A stretch of 7,610 nt of DNA from Erysipelotrichaceae bacterium (GCA_021442745.1 JABUSI010000077.1:1-7610), one strand, 5' to 3'. Shown: positions 1-6,259, numbered from the stretch's first letter. Notes: a model not told the origin generated them from the letters alone. A program made the numbers and translations.

Positions 1-818
1 TCGACAATCAGTTTTCCGTCATATACCAGCGGCAACGTCGAAGTGATGTATCCGTTGACTTTATACTTGTGCGGGCAGGCAAATACTTCTTCGGTCGGTA
101 CATTGATGATGTTGTATCCTTCCACGGTTTTCAGATCTTCACATGCCCCTCCCCATACCTGCGGCTGAATGGTACTCATATACAAATCCGTAACCGGACT
201 GAAGTAATGGTATTGTCTGTAGTTTTTAGTGTTCAGGATTTCGATTCTCTTACGGGTATTCGCAATGAATTCATCCCATGCCTTCATCGGGTCCGGTGTA
301 TTGACGCGGACACAGGTAAAGACGGTTTCCCATAAGGTTTCCAGTGCTTCCTCTTCCGGCATTTCCGGATAAACAGCCTTTGCCCAGGACGGTGACGGTA
401 CACAGATGATGCAGCCGAACACTTCATCAGCCAGTTGTTCGTAACGAATCCGTGCCTGACGATGCACAAATGCCTTCTTCTGAATCATATCCGCATCCAC
501 ATCGTCAAAGACGTTCAGATCCGGAGATTCCACCCGAATCCGTACGGCATTCTTTTTCGCAAAGTATTCCACCTCTGCCAGATGCGGTCCGGCCAACGGT
601 TTAACCTGTCCGTTCTGCATATGCACACGGTCCAGTTTATTGGAAATCCACTGGACACCGACCTCAGACGCACCGGCTTTGTAGGCTTCTTCCGCCATGA
701 TACAGATAAAATCTTCCACTTCGACCTGTGCTTCCAGATACAATGTCTGTCCCGGTTGAAAATTACATGCTTTCTTAATGACAACTTCCGCATACTGATG
801 CGCTTTTTTCAAATCCAT
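1..818 (-). CDS. M29-family metallo-aminopeptidase (AmpS/PepS-like), 3' end cut by the window
   Basis: Reading the minus strand from an ATG at 818 gives 272 uninterrupted codons to the window edge. The N-terminus (YAEVVIKKACNFQPGQTL, residues 9-26) and the block INVPTEEVFACPHKYKVNGY (238-257) followed by TSTLPLVYDGKL are hallmarks of family M29, cytoplasmic aminopeptidases with two metal ions that remove N-terminal residues from peptides. From memory of the family, the PTEEVF glutamates (243/244) include the first metal ligand; the remaining ligands (Glu, His, His, Asp) would lie in the missing part. Members are about 400-415 residues, so roughly a third lies beyond the left edge. The start is firm: GGAGGAG sits 5 bases upstream, inside the end of the preceding VOC gene, whose stop codon is only 2 bp away, so translation is probably coupled. 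It is the last visible gene of the LysR-VOC-M29 unit. The family assignment is strong; the peptide preference is unknown. Confidence 0.9.
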   Translation of the reverse strand, partial: MDLKKAHQYAEVVIKKACNFQPGQTLYLEAQVEVEDFICIMAEEAYKAGASEVGVQWISNKLDRVHMQNGQVKPLAGPHLAEVEYFAKKNAVRIRVESPDLNVFDDVDADMIQKKAFVHRQARIRYEQLADEVFGCIICVPSPSWAKAVYPEMPEEEALETLWETVFTCVRVNTPDPMKAWDEFIANTRKRIEILNTKNYRQYHYFSPVTDLYMSTIQPQVWGGACEDLKTVEGYNIINVPTEEVFACPHKYKVNGYITSTLPLVYDGKLIV

Positions 819-820
819 AT

Positions 821-1174
821 TTACTCCTCCTGCAGAAATTTCTGTATTTCTAACGTATAACCGTTCGGGTCTTCAAACAAAGACTGTTCAATGCGGAATT
901 TCTCATTCACACTGCATGGTTTCTTGCACCGGTAACCGTGTTGCAAGAGCTTCCGTTCCGTTTCCTTTACGTCATCGGTCACAAAAGTAATGAACATGTT
1001 TTCCGGATGTTCCAAAGGTTTCATATGCGTACAGAACCCGATGCCATGTCCTGCTTCCACTTCGAATATCAGACAGAGTCCCTGGTCCTTATACAGACGA
1101 AACCCCAGAACCCCTTCGTACAGTTCTCTTGTTTTCTGCAGGTCCTCACACGGGTAAAACGGAATAATCTTCAT
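821..1174 (-). CDS. small VOC-superfamily (glyoxalase/bleomycin-resistance fold) protein
   Basis: This 117-residue protein is a single VOC module. It opens with IIPFYPCEDLQKTRELYEGVLGF (residues 3-25, the first beta strand and helix), continues with GLCLIFEVE (32-40) and MFITFVTDDVKETERKLLQHG (60-80), and closes with QSLFEDPNGYTLEIQKF (97-113), the typical last strand. VOC proteins act as metal-dependent lyases, isomerases or dioxygenases, or as drug-binding proteins. Glu109 is at the usual C-terminal metal-ligand position, but Tyr7 stands where a first-strand His or Gln is common, so metal binding and catalysis are uncertain. The start at 1174 has an AAAGGGGGA ribosome binding site beginning inside the stop region of the LysR gene; the gap to that gene is 13 bp. 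It lies 2 bp ahead of the M29 peptidase, and its last codons (Q-E-E-stop) double as that gene's ribosome binding site. Substrate cannot be told from sequence. Confidence 0.88.
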   Translation of the reverse strand: MKIIPFYPCEDLQKTRELYEGVLGFRLYKDQGLCLIFEVEAGHGIGFCTHMKPLEHPENMFITFVTDDVKETERKLLQHGYRCKKPCSVNEKFRIEQSLFEDPNGYTLEIQKFLQEE

Positions 1175-1187
1175 AGGAATTCCCCCT

Positions 1188-2057
1188 TTAATGCTCTATT
1201 GTATCACTGTTTTTCCGGATGATATCAAGAAAACGTTCGACAATCGGCGAAAGGGTATGGTACTTTTTCCAGACAAGATACAATTCGCTTTCCTGTACCG
1301 GTTGCAACGGAATCCATACAACCCCCGGAATCTCTTTTGCCAGGCCTTCCAGACAAACGACAGCACCAAGGTTTTCTTCGGCCAGATACACGGCATTGGA
1401 TAACAGATTGTACGTTCCCCGGACGTTATCCGTCCCTGCCCCGTCCGGATACGCTTCCCATACCTGTTTGGACAGATAGATCGGTAAGGTACGCAACTGC
1501 TGAACCGTAATTTCCGGTTGTTTGGCCAGCGGATGCGAATGATGCAGAAGAACACCCCAACGGTCTTTGTGCGGCAAAACCAAAGATTCGTATCTGTTGC
1601 GGTTTTTCATCCCGATGATGATTCCCAGATCATCAAGACCGGCTTCCAGCCGCTCCCGGATCTGACTGCCGTCTCCGCTGTAAAAATGAAACCGTACGTT
1701 CGGATATTCTTTCTGATACAACGAAATCCAGCGTACCAGATGCTTCATTCCCACCGTTTCCGCCGCACCGATGTGAATTTCTCCGCGGATTTCTTCCGTT
1801 TCCGCAATTTCATATTCCGTTTTATCCGATAACGAAATGATTTCTTCCGCTCTTCTTCGTAACAACATTCCCTTTTCCGTTAAAGACAACTTGCTGGAAC
1901 GGTTTCCCCGTTCAAACAAAACCGTTCCCAGTTCTTCTTCCAATGCCGCCATCTGACGGGATAAGGTCGGCTGGGTAATGTGCAAGGCCCTGGCTGCTTC
2001 CGAAATGCTTTCCAGGCGGGAAACCATTAAAAAATAACGTAATGTTCGTAATTCCAT
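1188..2057 (-). CDS. LysR-type transcriptional regulator
   Basis: This 289-residue protein has the standard LysR layout. A winged helix-turn-helix at the N-terminus (MELRTLRYFLMV, then SISEAARALHITQPTLSRQM at residues 17-36 and ELGTVLFERG at 42-51) is followed by a linker helix (about 60-90) and a two-lobed ligand-sensing domain opening with GEIHIGAAETVG (92-103). I chose ATG 2057 because MELRTLRYF is the family's usual beginning and GGTGA lies 5 bases upstream. An in-frame ATG at 2114 would add 19 hydrophobic, non-family residues encoded by the promoter region. The gene diverges from the cysteine-rich/ABC transporter operon across 109 bp that hold a LysR-type palindrome, so control of that operon and of itself is the natural inference. 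It heads a co-directional unit with the VOC and M29 genes. The effector is unknown; a sulfur amino acid or related metabolite would fit the transporter. Confidence 0.93.
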   Translation of the reverse strand: MELRTLRYFLMVSRLESISEAARALHITQPTLSRQMAALEEELGTVLFERGNRSSKLSLTEKGMLLRRRAEEIISLSDKTEYEIAETEEIRGEIHIGAAETVGMKHLVRWISLYQKEYPNVRFHFYSGDGSQIRERLEAGLDDLGIIIGMKNRNRYESLVLPHKDRWGVLLHHSHPLAKQPEITVQQLRTLPIYLSKQVWEAYPDGAGTDNVRGTYNLLSNAVYLAEENLGAVVCLEGLAKEIPGVVWIPLQPVQESELYLVWKKYHTLSPIVERFLDIIRKNSDTIEH

Positions 2058-2072
2058 ACTATCACCAATCTT

Positions 2073-2078
2073 ATTATA
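2073..2078 (-). promoter_or_regulatory. possible -10 element of the LysR gene
   Basis: The minus strand reads TATAAT here, 15 bases ahead of the LysR start codon. No good -35 hexamer lies 16-18 bases upstream. The -10 overlaps the left arm of the palindrome at 2075-2095, so a bound regulator would block it, which is the usual LysR autorepression layout. The implied leader would be only about 9 nt. Confidence 0.4.
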
Positions 2079-2095
2079 TGCGTTTAAGGCATATA
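2075..2095. promoter_or_regulatory. LysR-type operator: perfect inverted repeat TATATGC-N7-GCATATA
   Basis: A perfect 7-bp inverted repeat with a 7-bp spacer (GTTTAAG) lies between the divergent LysR and transporter genes. Its core reads AT-N11-AT, matching the T-N11-A signature of LysR recognition boxes. The centre (2085) is about 65 bp upstream of the start point predicted for the transporter operon (near 2150), the classical position of a LysR recognition site. It overlaps the candidate LysR -10. The repeat is seen directly; binding by this regulator is inferred. Confidence 0.7.
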
Positions 2096-2110
2096 TTAAT
2101 AGAAAAATAA

Positions 2111-2127
2111 GCATTTGTATGCATATA
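2111..2127. promoter_or_regulatory. candidate LysR activation half-sites (GCAT-TTGT-ATGC plus GCATATA)
   Basis: A short inverted repeat, GCAT-TTGT-ATGC (2111-2122), runs into GCATATA (2121-2127). The latter is an exact copy of the right arm of the palindrome at 2089-2095, 32 bp away (about three helical turns, same face). It overlaps the probable -35 region of the transporter promoter, where LysR activation sites normally lie. The match is exact but the DNA is AT-rich, so chance is possible. Confidence 0.45.
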
Positions 2128-2143
2128 AAGTTCGTATTACACT
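2115..2143 (+). promoter_or_regulatory. candidate activator-dependent promoter of the Cys-rich/ABC operon
   Basis: TTGTAT (2115-2120), a 17-bp spacer and TACACT (2138-2143) form a weak sigma-A-like promoter. The predicted start near 2150 would leave a leader of about 17 nt that still includes the GGAGG at 2153-2157. The poor -35 fits a promoter needing LysR activation. TATTAC (2135-2140) and TATAAA (2124-2129) are alternative -10 sequences without good -35 partners. Confidence 0.4.
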
Positions 2144-2166
2144 ATTTTACGTGGAGGACTCTGTGT

Positions 2167-2418
2167 ATGGAATGTAGTAAATGTAAATTAGCCGAAACCT
2201 GCGTTCTCGACAGTCTGAAGGATGCCGGCTGTGATGAAGAGTTCATCGAGAAATTCAAACAGTTGCAGAAAGAAGACCGGGTGGAAGAATTACGGCAGAT
2301 GTTAAACTGTCACAAAGCAGAACTGGTATATAAAATGCACGAACTGCAGAAACCAATCGATATCTGTGATTACCTGTTGTATTCTTTAAAGAAATGTAAC
2401 GGAGAGCGGAACCTATGA
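2167..2418 (+). CDS. small cysteine-rich protein of unknown function, first gene of the transporter operon
   Basis: I do not recognise a named family. The 83-residue product has seven cysteines (3, 6, 12, 22, 48, 67, 77). The first three form Cys-x2-Cys-x5-Cys at the very N-terminus, which could bind a metal or take part in thiol chemistry. The rest is predicted to be helical: an acidic stretch GCDEEFIEKFKQLQKEDRVE (21-40), then a coiled-coil-like segment, ELVYKMHELQKPIDICDYLLYSLKK (52-76), resembling the dimerisation helix of MerR-type regulators, but there is no DNA-binding domain. I vaguely recall similar short hypothetical proteins in other Firmicutes. There is no signal peptide or membrane segment, so it is probably cytoplasmic. 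ATG 2167 is preferred over ATG 2119 because GGAGG at 2153-2157 serves it and 2119 lies in the promoter. Its stop overlaps the permease start (ATGA at 2415-2418), so the two are translationally coupled. A role in sensing or handling cysteine or cystine is only a guess. Confidence 0.85.
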   Translation: MECSKCKLAETCVLDSLKDAGCDEEFIEKFKQLQKEDRVEELRQMLNCHKAELVYKMHELQKPIDICDYLLYSLKKCNGERNL

Positions 2419-3083
2419 ACGAACGTGTATGGGAAATATTACTGGATTCCTTCGGCAAGATTCTGCTGAAAGGTCTGGAAGTAACCCTGCCGTTAACCAT
2501 CGCTTCGTTTGCGATTGCGATAGTCATCGGCGTAGTGGTTGCTCTGATTCAGGTTGCAAACATCAAAGGACTGAAACAAATCTGTCGTTTTTATGTCTGG
2601 ATTATCCGCGGAACACCGATTCTGGTACAATTGTACGTCATTTTCTTCGGATTACCGAGCATCGGGATTGTGATTGACCCGTTTCCGAGTGCCCTACTGG
2701 TATTCGGGATCAATACCGGCGCTTATGCTTCCGAAACCATCCGGGCAGCCATTGAATCCATCGACAAGGGACAGATTGAAGCCGGTTATTGCGTCGGTAT
2801 GACGTATACCCAGATTATGGCCCGGATTGTGTTACCGCAGGCTTTACGGGTTGCCTTCCCGTCACTGTTCAACATTCTGATCAGTCTGGTCAAGGATACC
2901 TCATTAGCCAGCAGCATTACGTTAGTCGAAATGATCCGTCAGACCCAATACGTCATTGCCAGAACGTACGAAGCATTCTGGCTGTATCTGGAAGTCGGTC
3001 TGATTTATCTGATTTTCTGTACCGTACTGACAAAGATTCAGTCTTACGGCGAAAAGAAACTAAGCAGTTACGGAGGACAGTAA
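2415..3083 (+). CDS. polar amino-acid ABC transporter permease (HisM/GlnP/TcyB type)
   Basis: This 222-residue inner-membrane protein has about five hydrophobic segments (roughly 22-46, 60-80, 90-108, 148-168 and 188-206). It carries the family motifs: WIIRGTPILVQLYVIFFGLP (62-81), INTGAYASETIRAAIESIDK (99-118), and the EAA loop GQIEAGYCVGMT...IVLPQALR (119-145) that docks on the ATPase. It forms the translocation channel for an amino acid delivered by the lipoprotein encoded two genes downstream. Only one permease gene is present, so the channel is presumably a homodimer, as is common in this class. The start overlaps the previous stop (ATGA), with GGAG at 2401-2404. The stop is 1 bp ahead of the ATPase start, and the last codons hold its GGAGG (3072-3076). 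Length and motifs are typical. Substrate assignment rests on the binding protein, not on this gene. Confidence 0.95.
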   Translation: MNERVWEILLDSFGKILLKGLEVTLPLTIASFAIAIVIGVVVALIQVANIKGLKQICRFYVWIIRGTPILVQLYVIFFGLPSIGIVIDPFPSALLVFGINTGAYASETIRAAIESIDKGQIEAGYCVGMTYTQIMARIVLPQALRVAFPSLFNILISLVKDTSLASSITLVEMIRQTQYVIARTYEAFWLYLEVGLIYLIFCTVLTKIQSYGEKKLSSYGGQ

Positions 3084-3084
3084 C

Positions 3085-3831
3085 ATGAGTATGTTGTCAA
3101 TTCACAATATCAAGAAATCCTTCGGTACCACAGAGGTGCTCAAAGACGTCAGCATAAACGTCAGCAAAGGCGACGTCATTGCTATTTTAGGTCCGAGCGG
3201 TTCGGGAAAAACCACGTTACTGCGCTGTCTGAACTTTCTGGAAACCGCCGATGGCGGAGAAATGGTATTTGACGGTGAACGGTTTCCGTTCCAAAACGTC
3301 TCCAAAAAAGACATTCACCGTATTCGCAACAAAACCGCCTTCGTATTCCAGAACTACAACTTATTCCAGAATAAAACCGCCCTGCAGAACGTCACCGAAG
3401 GACTGATTGTTGCCCGCAGGATGCCGAAGGAACAAGCGGAAGAAATCGGAAAAGCCATGCTGGACAAAGTCGGCTTATCCGACCGCTACCATCACTATCC
3501 TTCCCAGTTATCCGGTGGTCAGCAGCAACGCGTCGGCATTGCCCGTGCGTTAGCCACCAACCCGGAAATCATCTATTTCGACGAACCGACCAGTGCCCTG
3601 GACCCTGAATTAATCGGAGAAGTACTGGACGTTATGCGACAGTTAGCTAATGAAGGCATGACCATGCTGGTCGTTACCCATGAACTGGGATTTGCGAAAA
3701 ACGTCTCCAATCACGTCATCTTTATGGACAGCGGCGTGATTGTCGAAGAGAATTCCTCCAGGGAATTCTTTGAACACCCTCAAGAAGAACGAACGAAGGC
3801 TTTTATAAGCCACATTGACAGAAAATCATAA
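3085..3831 (+). CDS. amino-acid ABC transporter ATP-binding protein (GlnQ/TcyC type)
   Basis: This 248-residue cytoplasmic ATPase drives uptake through the permease encoded just upstream. All nucleotide-binding elements are intact: Walker A GPSGSGKTT (36-44), Q-loop FVFQNYNLF (87-94, Gln89), signature LSGGQQQRVGIARAL (142-156), Walker B IIYFDEPTSALDPE (162-175) with catalytic Glu167, and the H-loop VVTHE with His199. The QNYNLFQNKTALQNVTEG block is typical of the polar amino-acid importers. The start at 3085 is served by GGAGG at 3072-3076, 8 bases upstream; a second ATG at 3091 would remove two residues and cannot be excluded. GGAGG at 3836-3840 follows the stop and serves the lipoprotein gene 14 bp downstream. 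Nothing is missing or unusual in the product. Confidence 0.96.
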   Translation: MSMLSIHNIKKSFGTTEVLKDVSINVSKGDVIAILGPSGSGKTTLLRCLNFLETADGGEMVFDGERFPFQNVSKKDIHRIRNKTAFVFQNYNLFQNKTALQNVTEGLIVARRMPKEQAEEIGKAMLDKVGLSDRYHHYPSQLSGGQQQRVGIARALATNPEIIYFDEPTSALDPELIGEVLDVMRQLANEGMTMLVVTHELGFAKNVSNHVIFMDSGVIVEENSSREFFEHPQEERTKAFISHIDRKS

Positions 3832-3845
3832 GTAAGGAGGAAAAC

Positions 3846-4643
3846 ATGAAAGCACTTAAGATTTTACTCATTTCCCTGCTAGCTATGACGGTACTGACCG
3901 GTTGTTCCCAAAAAGAAGAAAATAACGAACCGGCAGACCAATTAGCGGAAATCCAGGCAAAGGGCGTACTGGTTGTTGCCCTGGAAGGTGCCTATGCACC
4001 ATGGAATTACCATGATGAAAACGACAACTTAATCGGTTATGACGTTGAAGTTGCAACCATGATTGCGGAAAAACTCGGCGTAACCGTCCAATTCGAAGAA
4101 TGCTTATGGGACAGCATTTTCCCGGGTATCGATTCCAAGCGGTATGACACGGCAATTGCTTCCGTATCCGTTACCGAAGAGCGGTCCGAAAAGTACAACT
4201 TCTCCAACGCCTACGCTTACAACAAGACCGTAGTCATCGTACAACAATCCAATACCGACATTACCGGGATGGAAGATTTGGCCGGTAAAAAGACCGCCAA
4301 TACCCTGGCAAGTACGTATGCCCAGCTGGCAGAAGCGTATGGTGCTTCCCCGGACGGAGTTGACGATCTGGAACAGACCATTGAAGTATTGAAAGCCGGA
4401 CGTGTTGACGCTACGTTAAATGCCGAAGTCACGTATTTCGATTATCTGAAAGCACACGGTGACGCACCGATTAAGATCGGATGCTATGCACCGGAAGTCG
4501 AACTGGTAGCCATTCCGGTTCGCAAAGAAGGTTCCGAAAACTTACTGGCAGCCATCAACAAGGCTCTGGAAGAACTGGCTGCCGAAGGCAAGTTAACAGA
4601 AGTTTCCCTGAAATATTTCGGTGTCGATATTTCCCATAACTAA
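3846..4643 (+). CDS. family 3 amino-acid-binding lipoprotein, cystine-like
   Basis: This 265-residue protein captures the transporter's substrate outside the membrane. It has a basic n-region and hydrophobic core (MKALKILLISLLAMTV) and a lipobox LTGC, so Cys20 should be lipidated and the protein anchored to the membrane. The mature part is a family 3 binding protein: LEGAYAPWNYHDENDNLIGYDVEVA (46-70), LWDSIFPGIDSKRYD (87-101), SVTEERSEKYNFS (108-120, Arg113 at the position that holds the ligand carboxylate) and GRVDATLNAEVTYFDYLK (185-202). LEG-Y-P near the start, WD--(x)-G-DSKR-D and DATLN-EV-(x)-DYLK recall the cystine-binding subgroup (FliY/TcyA) more than glutamine or arginine binders, hence the cystine suggestion; this is from remembered sequences, not a search. 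GGAGG at 3836-3840 precedes the start. It is the last gene of the operon and is followed immediately by a terminator. Confidence 0.93.
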   Translation: MKALKILLISLLAMTVLTGCSQKEENNEPADQLAEIQAKGVLVVALEGAYAPWNYHDENDNLIGYDVEVATMIAEKLGVTVQFEECLWDSIFPGIDSKRYDTAIASVSVTEERSEKYNFSNAYAYNKTVVIVQQSNTDITGMEDLAGKKTANTLASTYAQLAEAYGASPDGVDDLEQTIEVLKAGRVDATLNAEVTYFDYLKAHGDAPIKIGCYAPEVELVAIPVRKEGSENLLAAINKALEELAAEGKLTEVSLKYFGVDISHN

Positions 4644-4645
4644 GA

Positions 4646-4674
4646 AAAATAACCTGTCTTTGACAGGTTATTTT
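4646..4674. terminator. bidirectional rho-independent terminator between convergent operons
   Basis: A perfect 13-bp stem (AAAATAACCTGTC, 4646-4658, and GACAGGTTATTTT, 4662-4674) closes a TTT loop. It gives a T-rich 3' tail on either strand, so it can end both the transporter operon and the DeoR-esterase operon. The hairpin begins 3 bases after the lipoprotein stop codon, and the esterase stop codon (4668-4670, minus strand) lies inside its right arm. Confidence 0.88.
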
Positions 4675-5480
4675 ACGTTTCCGCTGTTGGTTCCTTTGTG
4701 TTCTTTCTCTAACGGCAGCCATTGTAACACTTCATGAATATGACGGTCCCAGTAATCCCACTCATGACCGCCTTTGTCGCTGGTCCAGGTAACGTCATAT
4801 CCCAGGTTCTGTAAATATCTGTGATATTCCACGTTGGCATCCAGCAGGAAATCTTCCGTACCGCACGTCAGAAATACGTGCGGTCTTTTTTCCTTGGGAC
4901 ATACCTTTGCCAGATGGAAGTAATCCTTGTCGCTTCCCCTGAGCTTTGTCAGATCTCCGAACACCGATTCGTAGTAACTTCTTCTGCGCGTAATCATGGT
5001 TACTTCCTCCGTAGAGTGTTCCACGGTATCCAGAATGAAGCCGCTGCTCAATCCGGCAATATACCCGAATGTGTCAAAATATTTCAGTCCGTTTACGATT
5101 GCCCCGTATCCGCCCATAGATAAACCGGCCAGAAAGGTATCTTCTTTCTTATGGCTTAACGGAAATGCCCTTCTGGTAACTTCCACCAGTTCCTTCCCGA
5201 TAAAGGCAGAGAAGTTATCGTTACTTCGCGGATTGTCCACATAAAACTTGTTTTCGCCGCTTGGCATAATGACCGCGAGATCGTGTTCTTCCGCCCATCT
5301 CTGGATTCTCGTACCGCTGACCCAATCGGTATAGTTGCCGAAAATCCCATGTAAAAGATACAACGTTTTGAAAGGTTTCTCTGACGGTTTCGTCCGTATT
5401 TTATCCACCGGTACAATACAATTGATTGTCACGGTTCTCATTAAAGATTCGGACACAAAGTCCATACGTATCAGTGCCAT
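4668..5480 (-). CDS. alpha/beta-hydrolase serine esterase, EstA (tributyrin esterase)/esterase D-like
   Basis: This 270-residue enzyme has the alpha/beta-hydrolase signature elements in order: LYLLHGIFGNYTDW (40-53, HG oxyanion loop), a GLSMGGYGA nucleophile elbow (119-127) with Ser121, LTCGTEDFLLDANVEYHRYL (204-223) carrying the acidic residue (probably Asp210), and GGHEWDYWD (237-245) with His239. This is the pattern of Firmicute EstA-type esterases, which hydrolyse short-chain acyl esters, and of acetyl-xylan or S-formylglutathione-type relatives. There is no signal peptide, so it should be cytoplasmic. The start at 5480 has AAGGGG upstream, overlapping the end of the DeoR gene, whose stop is only 4 bp away, so the pair forms one operon and the regulator probably responds to a metabolite tied to this enzyme. 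Its C-terminal tail (about 258-270) is polar and its stop lies within the terminator hairpin. The natural ester is unknown. Confidence 0.92.
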   Translation of the reverse strand: MALIRMDFVSESLMRTVTINCIVPVDKIRTKPSEKPFKTLYLLHGIFGNYTDWVSGTRIQRWAEEHDLAVIMPSGENKFYVDNPRSNDNFSAFIGKELVEVTRRAFPLSHKKEDTFLAGLSMGGYGAIVNGLKYFDTFGYIAGLSSGFILDTVEHSTEEVTMITRRRSYYESVFGDLTKLRGSDKDYFHLAKVCPKEKRPHVFLTCGTEDFLLDANVEYHRYLQNLGYDVTWTSDKGGHEWDYWDRHIHEVLQWLPLEKEHKGTNSGNVK

Positions 5481-5484
5481 ATCG

Positions 5485-6237
5485 TTACCCCTTGATTACC
5501 GTCGCATTGGTCAATCCTTCACCGCTGTAGTCGGTGATGACACTGTCAAACTCATCCAGGCATGCACACATATAAAACCCCTTGCGGTTTACTTTGGTTT
5601 TGTCTACCAGCAGATAGTTCTTATTGGAAAGTTTCATTGCCTCCGTTTTCACCGATGCCGTTTCAATTTCCGTCGTATACATCCGGTTACTTATCACATC
5701 AACGGATGCACACCCCAGAAATGCCCGGTCAAAACTGAATCTTCGCAATTCATCAATTGTCATCGGGCCGGTTGTCATTTCATACACACTCGAATATTCT
5801 CCACCCAGCATTATGAGCGTTGCCTTACAGTTTTTCATCACCCGCAAAGCCAGTTGATTGTGCGTTACGATGGTCACCCTTCGCTGTGACAGCAGTTCCA
5901 GTAACGGCAGCAACGTCGTACCGCCATCGACAAAAATACATTCCCCGTCATTCACCATACTGTTCGCTTTTGCGCACAATGCCCGTTTGACTTCTTCCTG
6001 ACGGTGTACTTTTTCATCCATCGGCGGTTCGTCAATACTGGAGAGGATTTCCGCAACCTGCAGCCGTAAAGCACCACCGCTGACACGTTTCAGTTTTCCC
6101 TGCTGTTCCAGCAGTTCCAGATCCCTCCGGATCGTCGTTTCCGAACTGTCAAACCGTTTGGCCAGTTCCTTTACTTTCACCACTCCGTCTTTTTCCAGAT
6201 ACTCCATTATGGCTAACAAACGTTCCGAAGAAATCAT
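5485..6237 (-). CDS. DeoR-family transcriptional regulator
   Basis: This 250-residue repressor-type protein has a DeoR winged helix-turn-helix (MISSERLLAIMEYL, then KVKELAKRFDSSETTIRRDLELLEQQGKLKRVSGGA, residues 21-56) and a DeoRC sugar-phosphate-sensing domain (about 75-235). The sensing domain shows FVDGGTT (102-108), VTHNQLAL (124-131), LGGEY (144-148), FLGCASVD (173-180), TEIETASVKTEAM (189-201) and LLVDKTK (209-215). Members usually bind DNA until a phosphorylated sugar or similar ligand releases them. ATG 6237 is the true start: GGAGG lies 8 bases upstream and MISSERLL is the family's usual beginning; an in-frame ATG at 6252 overlaps that ribosome binding site. It is followed 4 bp later by the esterase and faces the C26 hydrolase across 125 bp with repeated ATCCG/CGGAT. 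The inducer is unknown. Confidence 0.94.
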   Translation of the reverse strand: MISSERLLAIMEYLEKDGVVKVKELAKRFDSSETTIRRDLELLEQQGKLKRVSGGALRLQVAEILSSIDEPPMDEKVHRQEEVKRALCAKANSMVNDGECIFVDGGTTLLPLLELLSQRRVTIVTHNQLALRVMKNCKATLIMLGGEYSSVYEMTTGPMTIDELRRFSFDRAFLGCASVDVISNRMYTTEIETASVKTEAMKLSNKNYLLVDKTKVNRKGFYMCACLDEFDSVITDYSGEGLTNATVIKG

Positions 6238-6245
6238 AGGCTTTA

Positions 6246-6250
6246 CCTCC
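6246..6250 (-). promoter_or_regulatory. ribosome binding site fixing the DeoR start
   Basis: GGAGG on the minus strand with an 8-base spacer to ATG 6237. Because the upstream in-frame ATG (6252-6250) overlaps this element, it cannot be the start served by it; translation from 6237 gives the normal DeoR N-terminus. Confidence 0.8.
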
Positions 6251-6259
6251 ATTGCTTCT

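Noticed and set aside
435..860. Plus-strand open frames opposite the M29 gene (also at 69-335, 938-1222 and 1518-1832)
   Set aside because: They are antisense to strongly recognisable minus-strand genes, have no family resemblance and no good ribosome binding sites.
2058..2114. N-terminal extension of the LysR protein from an ATG at 2114
   Set aside because: It adds 19 hydrophobic residues ahead of the normal family start, lies over the palindrome and promoter, and lacks a ribosome binding site; ATG 2057 is preferred.
2119..2166. Longer form of the Cys-rich protein from ATG 2119
   Set aside because: The extra 16 residues fall on the promoter and half-site region, and the GGAGG at 2153-2157 serves ATG 2167.
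2119..2166. Leader riboswitch or T-box ahead of the transporter operon
   Set aside because: The space between the promoter and the first start codon is only a few tens of bases, too short for either, and no T-box sequence is present.
3750..3768. Perfect inverted repeat GAATTCC-N5-GGAATTC inside the ATPase gene
   Set aside because: It is in the middle of a conserved coding frame, with no T-run and no nearby gene start, so it is most simply a codon coincidence.
5335..5889. 184-codon plus-strand open frame spanning the esterase-DeoR junction
   Set aside because: Its product resembles no family and it runs antisense across two well-supported genes; the length is explained by the base composition of those genes.
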